Shown here in pieces: positions 7,479 through 15,928 of a stretch of DNA of 23,462 nt (within the stretch, counting starts at the first letter, position 1; every line of letters begins with the position of its first letter). The translations under genes and the position numbers were made by a program. The DNA is from an uncultured Lachnospiraceae bacterium (GTDB lineage Bacteria; Bacillota; Clostridia; Lachnospirales; Lachnospiraceae), in assembly GCA_947003375.1 (NCBI GenBank), contig CAMQOJ010000008.1, positions 1-23,462 of the forward strand, in the 5' to 3' direction. The notes beneath the pieces were generated by a model, which was not told where the DNA came from, did not search any database, and worked only from the letters and a program-made list of their open reading frames with translations.

Positions 7479-7691
7479 CGCCTCGTTCCCTTCATCGCCC
7501 CCGCTTTCCTGGCTTTCCCCGCCGCCTCCGCTCTCCTGGCCTTCCTCCCCAGCCTGGCTCTGCTGCGTTCCGTTCCCGGATGCGGCATCCTCTTTCGAAG
7601 AACCGGAATCCCCGGAAGCGCCGCATGCCAACAGGCTTCCGGTGAGCGCTGCCGCCAACATAAGTGCTGTCATTTTCTTAAGCTTCATCAT
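7476..7691 (-). CDS. Binding-protein N-terminus: lipoprotein signal and linker
   Basis: This 71-residue piece carries the export signal of the binding protein. It has a Lys-rich start (MMKLKK), a hydrophobic core, and the lipobox LLAC with the acylated Cys at residue 23. A Gly/Ser/Glu/Gln-rich linker (about 25-71) typical of Gram-positive lipoproteins follows, ending in NEA before TAG. ATG 7691 has GGAGGAGAGAT directly upstream; a TTG at 7709 is in frame but is itself part of that site. It begins 14 bases after the end of the second permease gene, as expected for the third gene of the transporter operon. As read, it would make a short lipid-anchored peptide with no binding domain. A CAG-to-TAG change is the simplest explanation. 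Confidence 0.8.
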   Translation of the reverse strand: MMKLKKMTALMLAAALTGSLLACGASGDSGSSKEDAASGNGTQQSQAGEEGQESGGGGESQESGGDEGNEA

Positions 7692-7705
7692 ATCTCTCCT
7701 CCTGG

Positions 7706-8599
7706 TCAACCTTTTATCGATCCAATCATGATTCCGCTGATAAAATACTTCTGCATGAATGGATATACCACTAAAATCGGAACCGTCACTACCATGGTTA
7801 TCGTCATCCTGATTGTGAAAGGACTTATCGCCGAGCCTGATATTGCGCCTGCGCCTCCCGTTCTGGCCTGATTTGCGATATTGGTAGCCTGGTTCAGATA
7901 TTCCATCAGTATCATCTGCATGGTCCTTAAATCCATATTATTCACCAGCAGCAGATTGTCCGTCCACTGGTTCCACTGTCCCACCGCCGTAAATACGATC
8001 ACTGCCGCCAATACAGGCTTGCAGATCGGTATGATGATTTTCCAGAATATCAGGAAATATCCCGCACCGTCTATCATGGCGGATTCTTCTATGCCTGCCG
8101 AAACGGATTCCATGTAAGTCTTGATCAGAATCATGCAGTACGCCGACACCGCATATGGCAGTATATAGACGAAAAAATTGTCCTTCAGCCCTATCATCCG
8201 CATGGTCAGATACCAGGGAATGAGCCCGGCATTGATGTACATGGAGACAATGGCAATGGAATAGAAAAGCCTGCGCAGGGGCAGCTCCCTTTTCGTCAGC
8301 GTATATGCCAGGATGCTGGTGAAGAACATGGTCACCGCTGTCCCGATCACTGTCCTAGACAGGGAAACCACGAATGCCTTCGACATCCCGTTCAATCTCA
8401 GCACCTGTCTGTAATTGTCCAGAGTGGGCTGCAGGGGGTAAAACGTAATCATCGCCCTGTTCGCCGCCTCCGGATTGCTGATGGACGCAATGAAGACATA
8501 ATAAAAAGGGTACGCACAGCTTAGGAACAACAGGGAGAACAAAATCACCATACATACCTGAAACACAAACTCACCGCCCGATATCTTCCTCTTTCCCAT
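7706..8599 (-). CDS. Sugar ABC transporter permease, LplC/MalG-like
   Basis: This is the second membrane subunit of a type I sugar importer. The 297-residue protein has about six hydrophobic segments, starting at residues 12-36. It carries the cytoplasmic coupling loop typical of the family (EESAMIDGAGYFLIFWKIIIP, about 185-205), which docks to the ATPase. Its end (PFMQKYFISGIMIGSIKG) is characteristic of LplC-type subunits, which finish in -GSIKG. The start has GAGGTGAT just upstream, 10 bases after the previous permease. It is encoded between that permease and the binding protein. No ATPase gene lies nearby, as is usual for this subfamily, whose members share an MsmX/UgpC-type ATPase. Confidence 0.93.
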   Translation of the reverse strand: MGKRKISGGEFVFQVCMVILFSLLFLSCAYPFYYVFIASISNPEAANRAMITFYPLQPTLDNYRQVLRLNGMSKAFVVSLSRTVIGTAVTMFFTSILAYTLTKRELPLRRLFYSIAIVSMYINAGLIPWYLTMRMIGLKDNFFVYILPYAVSAYCMILIKTYMESVSAGIEESAMIDGAGYFLIFWKIIIPICKPVLAAVIVFTAVGQWNQWTDNLLLVNNMDLRTMQMILMEYLNQATNIANQARTGGAGAISGSAISPFTIRMTITMVVTVPILVVYPFMQKYFISGIMIGSIKG

Positions 8600-8609
8600 A
8601 TCATCACCT

Positions 8610-9512
8610 CTACATAATGGACTGGCCCAGCAGCGTTTTCGACAGCCTGTTCACGCCGAAGACCAGCACTACACTGATAAAGCTCTTCACCATGCTCACC
8701 GCCGTGGATACCGTGATGTCATTCTGCAGCATGCCGATTCGATACACATAATAGTCCACGACCTCGATATTCCTCTGAATCATGGGATTCACGAACACAT
8801 AATATTGCTCAAATCCATTGTTCAGGATGCCGCCCACCGAAATGATCAGCAGGGTGATGAAGGTGGGCAGCAGCCCCGGAATGGTGATATGCCATATTTT
8901 CTGCCATCTTCCCGCGCCGTCCACAGAGGCGGCGTCATAGAGCTGGGAGTCTATCCCCGTGATGGCCGCAAAGAATATGATGGAATTGTACCCCACCGTC
9001 TTCCAGATATTGGTCATTACCATGAACAGCTTTGCCGTGCCCAGATTCGTGAGCAAAGTCGTGGTGGAATCCATATTCCCTGTCATCTGCCGGAAGACCA
9101 CGGTCAGCATGCCGTCATTGGAAAAAAGTGAAAACATAATCGAATAAATAATAATCCAGCTGATGAAATTCGGCACTGTGATGACGGTCTGAACCACTTT
9201 TTTGAACTTCTTCCCCCTGACCTCTGAAAGCAGAATGGCTATGATGCCTGCCAGCGGCAGGCCCGACAGCCCCAACACGCTTATGATCAGAGTATTGAGG
9301 ATTACCGTCATAATATACGGGTCGCTGAAAGCATAGATCAGATTGTCCAATCCAACAAATTCACAATTCAGCAGCCTGTACCCTATCCGGTAGTCAAAAA
9401 AGGTATAGACCCACCCGAATATGGGCAGATAAGAGAACACCAGCACGAGCAAAATCGAAGGAACCGTCATGAACAGCAGCGTTCTTCTCCCTCTGGACAT
9501 TTTTACCCCCAT
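8610..9512 (-). CDS. Sugar ABC transporter permease, LplB/YtcP-like
   Basis: This is the first membrane subunit of the oligosaccharide importer and the first gene of the transporter operon. The 300-residue protein has about six membrane segments and the coupling loop DAASVDGAGRWQKIWHITIP (about 192-211). An early IFGWVYTFFDYRIG segment is typical of LplB-type permeases, which couple to complex plant oligosaccharides. I use ATG 9512, preceded by AAAGGCGG; ATG 9500, preceded by GGGGGT, is also possible, and TTG 9518 is less likely. The stop (TAG) overlaps the ribosome binding site of the next permease. It is divergent from the sensor kinase, so the shared 260-base region probably carries the regulator's binding sites. 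Confidence 0.92.
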   Translation of the reverse strand: MGVKMSRGRRTLLFMTVPSILLVLVFSYLPIFGWVYTFFDYRIGYRLLNCEFVGLDNLIYAFSDPYIMTVILNTLIISVLGLSGLPLAGIIAILLSEVRGKKFKKVVQTVITVPNFISWIIIYSIMFSLFSNDGMLTVVFRQMTGNMDSTTTLLTNLGTAKLFMVMTNIWKTVGYNSIIFFAAITGIDSQLYDAASVDGAGRWQKIWHITIPGLLPTFITLLIISVGGILNNGFEQYYVFVNPMIQRNIEVVDYYVYRIGMLQNDITVSTAVSMVKSFISVVLVFGVNRLSKTLLGQSIM

Positions 9513-9652
9513 ATGCAACCGCCTTTCCGAAACCGCCTCGCAATTTCCATAATCTGAATCCTATTATGGCATTTCTGTTTTCCGATTGCCATTTCAAAAA
9601 ATATCAAGCCCATTATAAAAATCATATCCCCTGCCTATATGCCCATGGGGCA

Positions 9653-9703
9653 GTTTTTTATAACCCGATCTGGTTTTTTATAATATAATTCAGGATTTTT
9701 TAA
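9653..9703. promoter_or_regulatory. Three T6 tracts at two-turn spacing, possible regulator sites
   Basis: Runs of six T occur at 9654-9659, 9674-9679 and 9696-9701, within the related sequences GTTTTTTATAA, GTTTTTTATAA and GATTTTTTAAT. The spacing is 20 and 22 bp, so all three face one side of the DNA. They lie in the divergent region between the transporter operon and the kinase/regulator operon, directly upstream of the kinase -10 box. They could be binding sites for the AraC-type response regulator or a static DNA bend. Confidence 0.4.
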
Positions 9704-9712
9704 TGGTATAAT
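9704..9712 (+). promoter_or_regulatory. Extended -10 promoter of the kinase operon
   Basis: TGGTATAAT (9704-9712) is a perfect extended -10 element (TG-n-TATAAT), giving a start near 9719 and a leader of about 57 bases. There is no good -35 hexamer at 17 bases; the T-tracts occupy that area. This fits a promoter that is helped by an activator or by the extended -10. Confidence 0.6.
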
Positions 9713-9775
9713 TGGTTCAATCTGTAAATACTGATTCAAACATATTAGAAACGGAAATCGGAAGAGGAAACTGCC

Positions 9776-11545
9776 ATGCCCCATCAAATGCGCTATACGA
9801 CAAGATTGTTCAGTTTTATATGCATCCAGACCTTCATCATATTCATAGCGCTGATCCTGATAGTCAACTGGAATTTTTCCAGGCAGAACCAGCAGTATAT
9901 CCTGAATTATAATGAGTCGGCGGTGCACGGGCTTACAGAGCGCACGGCCGATCAGCAGCATTATTTTTTCCAGCAGGTCAACGATACCTATGAAAACTAT
10001 TATTCCGATAAAGAAGGGCTTTTTTCAAAATTCAACTCTCTTTATCCGGAATCCTTTTCTTATCGTCAGACCATATATTCGTTCCTGTCCGAAATGTTCG
10101 GCCTCAATCCCGAGCTGTCGGCGGTTACCCTCTATGCCTCCGGCGATGACCGGATCTATTCCATGACGAAAAAGCACAAGCAGGATTATCCGGGCACCGA
10201 AGAAGCCTTTTCTCCCCTCGTCGGCGCCTATCGGGACGCCCTGGCCATCTTGCGGACAGAGCCTTCCTCCGCCTGTGGGATACTGGGCATCTCCAGGAGC
10301 TATTCCCTTATCTACTGCCTGTATGACGTCATCACGCGCAAAAACATAGGAGCCCTCCAGGCGGATTACAGCGCGGAGAAAATGGAAAGCTTTCTATACC
10401 AAAACTATCCTGAGGTGAAGGGGGACTTTCTGATCGTAGATTTGGAGGGGACTGTCCTGTTCGACACTTCCGGACAGTGGTATGACCGGGATTTTCCGCT
10501 GACAGAGGAATTCCTCACAGCCTCCTTCTCCCAGCGGGAGATGAAAGTCCATGGAACTCCCTGTCATGTGACCATAGAGACCCTTTCCTATCCTAAACTG
10601 AAAATCATAGGACTGGTCTCGAATAAGGTGCTTTTTCAGGATACCCGCCGGGACATCATTTTGATGACCCTGGCCACCTGCGCCATTATCCTGCTGAACT
10701 CCGTCCTGATCTACTTCTATCTGACCAGGAGCACCAGGCAATTGAACCACATCCACCAGACGATGCTCCAGGTGCGGGAGGGCAATCTGGAAGCCCAGAT
10801 TCCGGTGGACCTCAGGCAGAAAAACGAATTGACCGATATTTCCGTGGCGTTCAACGACATGCTCCACAGTCTGAATTACTATATCGACCGGGTATATAAA
10901 TCGGAAATCGAGAACCAGCGGTATCGCCTGCGGATACTGCAGTCCCAGATCAACCCACATTTTCTGTACAACACCCTGGAAGCGATTCGCATGAAAGCCG
11001 TGCTGGAGAACCAGCCGGACATCGGTGAGATGGTATACATCCTTTCCAGGATCTTCAAGAATTCCATCAAAGCGGAAGGAATCCATACAGTGCGCCAGGA
11101 AATCGAGAACTGTAGAAACTATATGAATCTGTGCAATATCCAGTACAGAGATTTATTCAAATACGATTTTTCCATACAGGACTCCCTGCTGCCCGAGAGG
11201 ATCATTCATCACGCCCTGCTGGTGATGGTAGAGAACTACATCATGCATGGCTTTGACAGCAACCGCAGCGACAACATCATCCGCATCTATGGCGTCAGGG
11301 AAAACGGCCATGCGGTCTTCCATATACGCGACAATGGCTTCGGCATCCACAGCGACGAGCTCACGGAATTGCTGGAATCCATACAGGAGAACGCATTGGA
11401 CAACATGGAGAAAATAGGCATCAAGAACATCTATCAGCGCATGAAACTGTTATATGGAGAAGACTGCAGCCTGCAAATCCATTCCCAGTATGGCGTAGGG
11501 ACGGAAATCGTGCTCTCTTTCATTCTCCGAAAGGAGGGGCCATGA
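9776..11545 (+). CDS. YesM-type sensor histidine kinase
   Basis: This membrane sensor phosphorylates the response regulator encoded next to it. The 589-residue protein has a first membrane segment at about 11-33, a large extracellular sensing region (about 34-290), a second membrane segment at about 294-314, and a HAMP linker to about 366. The kinase core follows, with the phosphorylated His395 in QINPHFLYN, the N-box around Asn487 (MVENYIMHG) and the G-box DNGFGI. This is the His_kinase (LytS/YesM) class, which in Firmicutes usually senses extracellular carbohydrates. GAGGAA precedes the ATG by a normal distance. Its stop overlaps the regulator start in ATGA, so the two are translationally coupled. 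Position suggests control of the divergent transporter and its own operon. Confidence 0.93.
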   Translation: MPHQMRYTTRLFSFICIQTFIIFIALILIVNWNFSRQNQQYILNYNESAVHGLTERTADQQHYFFQQVNDTYENYYSDKEGLFSKFNSLYPESFSYRQTIYSFLSEMFGLNPELSAVTLYASGDDRIYSMTKKHKQDYPGTEEAFSPLVGAYRDALAILRTEPSSACGILGISRSYSLIYCLYDVITRKNIGALQADYSAEKMESFLYQNYPEVKGDFLIVDLEGTVLFDTSGQWYDRDFPLTEEFLTASFSQREMKVHGTPCHVTIETLSYPKLKIIGLVSNKVLFQDTRRDIILMTLATCAIILLNSVLIYFYLTRSTRQLNHIHQTMLQVREGNLEAQIPVDLRQKNELTDISVAFNDMLHSLNYYIDRVYKSEIENQRYRLRILQSQINPHFLYNTLEAIRMKAVLENQPDIGEMVYILSRIFKNSIKAEGIHTVRQEIENCRNYMNLCNIQYRDLFKYDFSIQDSLLPERIIHHALLVMVENYIMHGFDSNRSDNIIRIYGVRENGHAVFHIRDNGFGIHSDELTELLESIQENALDNMEKIGIKNIYQRMKLLYGEDCSLQIHSQYGVGTEIVLSFILRKEGP

Positions 11546-13110
11546 TACAAGTGATTATCGTCGATGATGAACCCCTGATCCGGGACGGCCTGAGGCGTCT
11601 AATCGACTGGGGGAAGTTTGGGATGGAGGTGGGGGCCGCATTCCCCAACGGAGCCGTGGCCCTGGAATATATCTCCAGAGAGCATGTGGATCTGGCAATC
11701 GTGGACATCAAGATGCCGATTATGGACGGCATCCGCCTGATGCAGGAATGCCAGGCCGGAAACCATCCCTGCCGCTTCATCGTGCTGAGCGGGTATTCCG
11801 ATTTCGAATATGTGAAGCAGGCCGCCCGGCTGGGCATCGAGAACTATCTGCTGAAGCCTGTGGACAGCCAGGAGCTGTCCCAGACGCTCCTGCAGGTCAT
11901 GCGCAAGATAGACGCCCAGCAGGAGCAGCAGGATATCGTCGAGGAGGGCATCCGCATTCTATGCAACAATGTGCTGTACCGGCTGCTCCTGGGCGAGATT
12001 ACCTATGAGGAGCTCTGGGAAAGAAAGGAGTATCTGAACATTTCTCTGGAAGAAGGCAGTTACCAGGTAGCCATTTTAAAGCTGCTTCCCAAGAACGCCG
12101 GGGACGGAGCGGGCGTTAAGCGCTCCCTCGCTCAGATCATCCGGTTCCTGGAGGAAAAAAGCGGCTCTATCCCTGTCACCGATTACAGCGGGCGGATGCT
12201 CTTTTTGCTGTTCTGTGGCGGTATGTCCGATAAAAAGGCAATGCAGGCGGATCTGGAGAATATCATACGCTATATTTCGGCCACTTCCCCCTTCCATGTC
12301 CTGGCCTCCGTGGGACTGCCTGCCGCCGGGATAGAACAGGTGCACGACAGCTATACCAGCGCGCTGTCCCTGATCAATGCCGCCGACCAAAGCTGCCGCC
12401 ATTCTGTCTATTGGGCGGAGGAAAAGGCCGTGAGCGAAGCGGCGCTCTTCCCCCATATCGAGTTCGACCAGCTGATTTTGCTCAATGAGAAGCTCGCTTA
12501 CAAAAACGAAGCTGAAATCAGGCGCATTGTGGGGGATATGCTCCATGGGAACCGGGCCATTCCCTTAAACGGGCTCCAGACCCTGGCTTTTTTGGTGGTG
12601 TCAAAAATATATTCCTATATGAAAGCCTATGGGACAGTCTCCGATGTGGATATGGTTCATGTAGAGCAGAGGCTGAACGAGGCCTATTCCCTGTCGGATT
12701 ACGATTCCATCCGGATATGGGTATCCCAGATCATCGACTTTCTCTTCTTTTTGGAGAAGAACAAGGGCCAGGGAGGCACTGCGAACATCAAAATCATATT
12801 GGAGTATCTGCATGAGAACTACAACAGGGGAATCAACCTGAAGACCATCGCGGAGGTCTTTCATATAAACGTGCTCTACCTGGGCAGAATCCTGAAATTG
12901 GAGACCGGGCGCAGCTTCACCGATTATATCAACCATCTCCGCATTGAAGAAGCGTGTAATCTACTTCGAAATACCGACTTTTCCGCGCGGCAGATATCGG
13001 AACGGGTGGGGTATAACAACGATAAGTATTTCAACACCCAATTCAAGAAATATGTGGGGATTACCCCTCATGAGTATTACAGAAAGCATCGAAAGGAGAA
13101 AGAGCTATGA
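11542..13110 (+). CDS. YesN-type response regulator (REC + AraC HTH)
   Basis: This DNA-binding regulator is phosphorylated by the adjacent kinase. The 522-residue protein has a receiver domain (about 1-120) with acidic residues Asp8/Asp9, the phosphorylated Asp55 (IVDIKMP) and Lys105 (LLKPVD). A long middle region (about 130-400) of the YesN type follows, then an AraC-type double helix-turn-helix (about 415-520) ending VGITPHEYYRKHRKEKE. The ribosome site AAAGGAGG lies inside the kinase gene. It overlaps the kinase gene and the following hydrolase gene by four bases each. It most likely activates the divergent LplB-type transporter operon and perhaps its own, using sites in 9513-9775. Confidence 0.94.
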   Translation: MIQVIIVDDEPLIRDGLRRLIDWGKFGMEVGAAFPNGAVALEYISREHVDLAIVDIKMPIMDGIRLMQECQAGNHPCRFIVLSGYSDFEYVKQAARLGIENYLLKPVDSQELSQTLLQVMRKIDAQQEQQDIVEEGIRILCNNVLYRLLLGEITYEELWERKEYLNISLEEGSYQVAILKLLPKNAGDGAGVKRSLAQIIRFLEEKSGSIPVTDYSGRMLFLLFCGGMSDKKAMQADLENIIRYISATSPFHVLASVGLPAAGIEQVHDSYTSALSLINAADQSCRHSVYWAEEKAVSEAALFPHIEFDQLILLNEKLAYKNEAEIRRIVGDMLHGNRAIPLNGLQTLAFLVVSKIYSYMKAYGTVSDVDMVHVEQRLNEAYSLSDYDSIRIWVSQIIDFLFFLEKNKGQGGTANIKIILEYLHENYNRGINLKTIAEVFHINVLYLGRILKLETGRSFTDYINHLRIEEACNLLRNTDFSARQISERVGYNNDKYFNTQFKKYVGITPHEYYRKHRKEKEL

Positions 13111-15767
13111 ACACACGAATCCACGAATCCCTCGCCCGCCGCAATGGGAACTATATCCTCCCCTTCTTCTGGCAGCACGGCGAGGAGGGCGAGACCCTGA
13201 GGCGCTACATGGGCGTCATACAGGACATGGGCATACAGGCCGTATGCCTGGAGTCCAGGCCCCATCCCGATTACGCGGGGCCGAAGTGGTGGGAGGATAT
13301 GGACATCATTCTGGACGAAGCCGAAAGGCGCCACATGAAGGTATGGATCCTGGACGACTGCCATTTTCCTACCGGCTATGCCAACGGAAAGGTGAAGCAG
13401 GCCGATTCCTCCCTGCAGAAATGGACCGTCTTCCATCTCACGGTAGACCTGGTGGGTCCTTCGGACATCAGGGTGGATGTGGGCGGCCTGCTCTCCGATA
13501 TGGGCATCGGCTTCCCCCTCACCCCCGAAAGCCCCCTGGCACGGAAAAAAGAGCTGCTCCATGCCATCCTCTGTAAAAGGCGGGACGAATATTCGGAAGA
13601 CCTGTTGCCGGAATTTCTGGAAATAACCGGGGACATAAAAGACGGGCTGCTCCCTGTCTCTGTCCCTGAAGGGTACTATCGTCTGTTCTTAATCTATAAA
13701 TCGGCAAATGCCGGCCTGGCAAACAATGATTACGTGAACCTGCTCCAGAAGGAGTCTGTAAAGATATTGTTGGATGCGGTATATGAACCGCACTATCAGC
13801 GTTATGGAAAGCATTTCGGGAACACCATTGCCGGTTTCTTCTCGGATGAACCGGGATTCTATAACTGCATCGACACCCTGTTCAATTTTGACGCAGTCAT
13901 AGGCCGCCTGGCAATGCCCCTTCCCTGGTCGGCGCAGCTGGAGGAACGGCTTGCCTCGGAGCAGTTCGCCGCGTCTGATTTCGTCAGGCTGTGGTACGAT
14001 GTGTCGCCCGAGGAGGATGCCGCGGTGCGCTATACATACATGGACCATGTCACGAAATTGTATGAGGAGAATTTCTCCCTCCAGCTTGGGGACTGGTGCC
14101 GGAGCCACCATGTGGAATACATCGGGCATATCCTGGAGGACAATAATTCCTCTTCCCGGTTGGGGCCCAGCGCGGGACATTATTTCCGCGCCATGTCCGG
14201 CCAGGATATGTCCGGCATCGATGTGGTGACCTCACAGATCCTGCCGGGGCGCAAGAACCTCCATACCACAAACGCCGCATACAACACTAAGTCAGACGGG
14301 GAATTCTACCACTATGCCCTGGCGAAGCTGGGGGCCAGCGATGCGCATATCTGCCCGGAAAAGAAGGGGCGCGCCATGTGCGAGATTTACGGGAACTACG
14401 GTTGGGCGGAAGGCGCCCAGACCATGAAATGGCTTACGGACTTCATGCTGGTGCGGGGCATCAACGTATTCGTCCCCCATGCGTTTTCGCCCGCCCCTTT
14501 TCCGGATCCGGATTGTCCGCCGCATTTTTACGCCCACGGGAACAATCTCCAGGCGCCCTACCTGAAATATCTCTTCCGCTATGTCAACAGAGCCTCCCAT
14601 ATCCTCTGCCATGGCAGGAGCGCGTCCTCCATCGGCATCCTGTACCACGCAGAGGCCGAATGGTCCGGCAGCGCCATGCTCTACCAAAAGCCCGGCCGCG
14701 TCTGTCTGGAGCATCAGGCCGACTATGATGTCATCCCGGCGGATAAGCTGGCAGACGCCGGATTGGACGGCGGCGCTCAGCCTGTGCTCACCATAGGGAA
14801 TCTGGATTTGAGGCTGCTGATCGTTCCCGCCTGCGACAGGCTTCCCCTCAGGACGCTGGAGGCCCTGGCCAGGCTCAGCCGGGAAGGCTTCCCCGTAATC
14901 TTCGTGGATTCCCTGCCATTCGCATCCAGCGAAGGAATCCCGTGCGCCGACCGGCTCCATGCTCTGGAAAGCAGCGCGAAAGTAGTGGAGCTCAGGGCGT
15001 TAGGAGATTATATCGCTGCGCAGAGGCTTCCTGTCATCCTGATTCCGTCCGGGAATAAATATGAGGATCTGCGCGCTTACCAGTATAGGGGCGACGGCTA
15101 TGAGTGCGTGTTGTTCATGAACGAAAGCATCCATAGAGCGGTACATGAAGAAGTCATGTTTCCCTCCTTTGTCCCATATCTGGAGTACGATGCCTATGAG
15201 AATGCGCTCCGTCATCTGGACGGCGACAGCCATGGTATTACCCTGCATCTGGAGCCCGGTGAGTCGAAAATGTTCATCAGCGAGATAGCCACCGGAAATC
15301 TGCCCATAAAGCCCTGCCGGAAACAGCCGGTCAGCAGGACAGAACTCTCCGCTCCCATCACTTTATCCGTTTCCAGGGCGCCTGAAAGCAATGCCTTTGA
15401 AACCATAGCCGGGCTGGAGCGTCTGGAGGACCTCTCCACATGGAAGGAATTCTCTGATTTCCACGGAATCCTGCGGTATGAGCTGGACATAGATTTGGAT
15501 CTGGCAGCCGGGGAGGACAAGTTCGGCGCCCTCTACCTGGACGGAGCCAATGAAGTGGTCTCTGTGAGCGTCAACCACCATCCGCTTTCCGTCCGGATAG
15601 GAGCGCCTTACCGCTTTGAAATCGGCGATTCCCTGCGGCAGGGGAAGAATCATTTGACCATAGAGAATGTCACCACCGTGTATCCCTTCAAAAAGGATTC
15701 GGTCTCTGTCAATACCGGCATCCATCCCCTGGGCATCTGTGGGAAAATATGGCTGGAATCCTGTTGA
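13107..15767 (+). CDS. Large GH106-like glycoside hydrolase (rhamnosidase-like)
   Basis: This is an 886-residue cytoplasmic protein whose N-terminal half looks like a TIM-barrel glycosidase. An early segment reads PFFWQHGEEGETLRRYMGVI, followed by VCLESRPHPDYAGPKWW and VWILDDCHFPTGYANG. These are typical of proteins annotated as GH106-like (alpha-L-rhamnosidase-related) or as hydrolases with a GH2-type sugar-binding domain. Acidic candidates are Glu248 (FFSDEPGF) and Glu426 (EIYGNYGWAEG); their roles are inferred. The C-terminal 150 residues look like a galactose-binding beta-sandwich. There is no signal peptide. The start follows AAAGGAGAAAGAGCT and overlaps the regulator stop as ATGA, making it the third gene of the kinase operon. 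In a pectin locus, removal of rhamnose or a related sugar from imported rhamnogalacturonan fragments is the best guess; the exact family and substrate remain open. Confidence 0.7.
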   Translation: MNTRIHESLARRNGNYILPFFWQHGEEGETLRRYMGVIQDMGIQAVCLESRPHPDYAGPKWWEDMDIILDEAERRHMKVWILDDCHFPTGYANGKVKQADSSLQKWTVFHLTVDLVGPSDIRVDVGGLLSDMGIGFPLTPESPLARKKELLHAILCKRRDEYSEDLLPEFLEITGDIKDGLLPVSVPEGYYRLFLIYKSANAGLANNDYVNLLQKESVKILLDAVYEPHYQRYGKHFGNTIAGFFSDEPGFYNCIDTLFNFDAVIGRLAMPLPWSAQLEERLASEQFAASDFVRLWYDVSPEEDAAVRYTYMDHVTKLYEENFSLQLGDWCRSHHVEYIGHILEDNNSSSRLGPSAGHYFRAMSGQDMSGIDVVTSQILPGRKNLHTTNAAYNTKSDGEFYHYALAKLGASDAHICPEKKGRAMCEIYGNYGWAEGAQTMKWLTDFMLVRGINVFVPHAFSPAPFPDPDCPPHFYAHGNNLQAPYLKYLFRYVNRASHILCHGRSASSIGILYHAEAEWSGSAMLYQKPGRVCLEHQADYDVIPADKLADAGLDGGAQPVLTIGNLDLRLLIVPACDRLPLRTLEALARLSREGFPVIFVDSLPFASSEGIPCADRLHALESSAKVVELRALGDYIAAQRLPVILIPSGNKYEDLRAYQYRGDGYECVLFMNESIHRAVHEEVMFPSFVPYLEYDAYENALRHLDGDSHGITLHLEPGESKMFISEIATGNLPIKPCRKQPVSRTELSAPITLSVSRAPESNAFETIAGLERLEDLSTWKEFSDFHGILRYELDIDLDLAAGEDKFGALYLDGANEVVSVSVNHHPLSVRIGAPYRFEIGDSLRQGKNHLTIENVTTVYPFKKDSVSVNTGIHPLGICGKIWLESC

Positions 15768-15776
15768 TTTTACCCT

Positions 15777-15826
15777 CAGCAGCTGCCAGACCCTCTCCGG
15801 GTCCGGCAGCTGCTGTTTCCTTATTT
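15777..15826 (+). terminator. Strong intrinsic terminator of the kinase-regulator-hydrolase operon
   Basis: CAGCAGCTGCC (15777-15787) pairs perfectly with GGCAGCTGCTG (15805-15815), and inside it GACCC (15789-15793) pairs with GGGTC (15799-15803). The hairpin has about 16 base pairs with one mismatch and is followed by TTTCCTTATTT. It starts 10 bases after the hydrolase stop codon and lies between converging genes. Confidence 0.9.
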
Positions 15827-15928
15827 CCCATTCTATGCGCAGGCTTGGGGGGGCGCTCCGTGTCCAGTCTGGCCTGCTTTTGCAGCAAGCCATTTCTCCC
15901 TGGTCAGCCGGCGCCACAGACACATGGT

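Noticed and set aside
2724..7691. General reassignment of TAG to an amino acid in this organism
   Set aside because: TAG ends the LplB-like permease, PHP and uxaA genes at family-typical ends, with further stops two, thirty-odd and about seventeen codons later. Two internal ambers are not enough to argue for a changed code.
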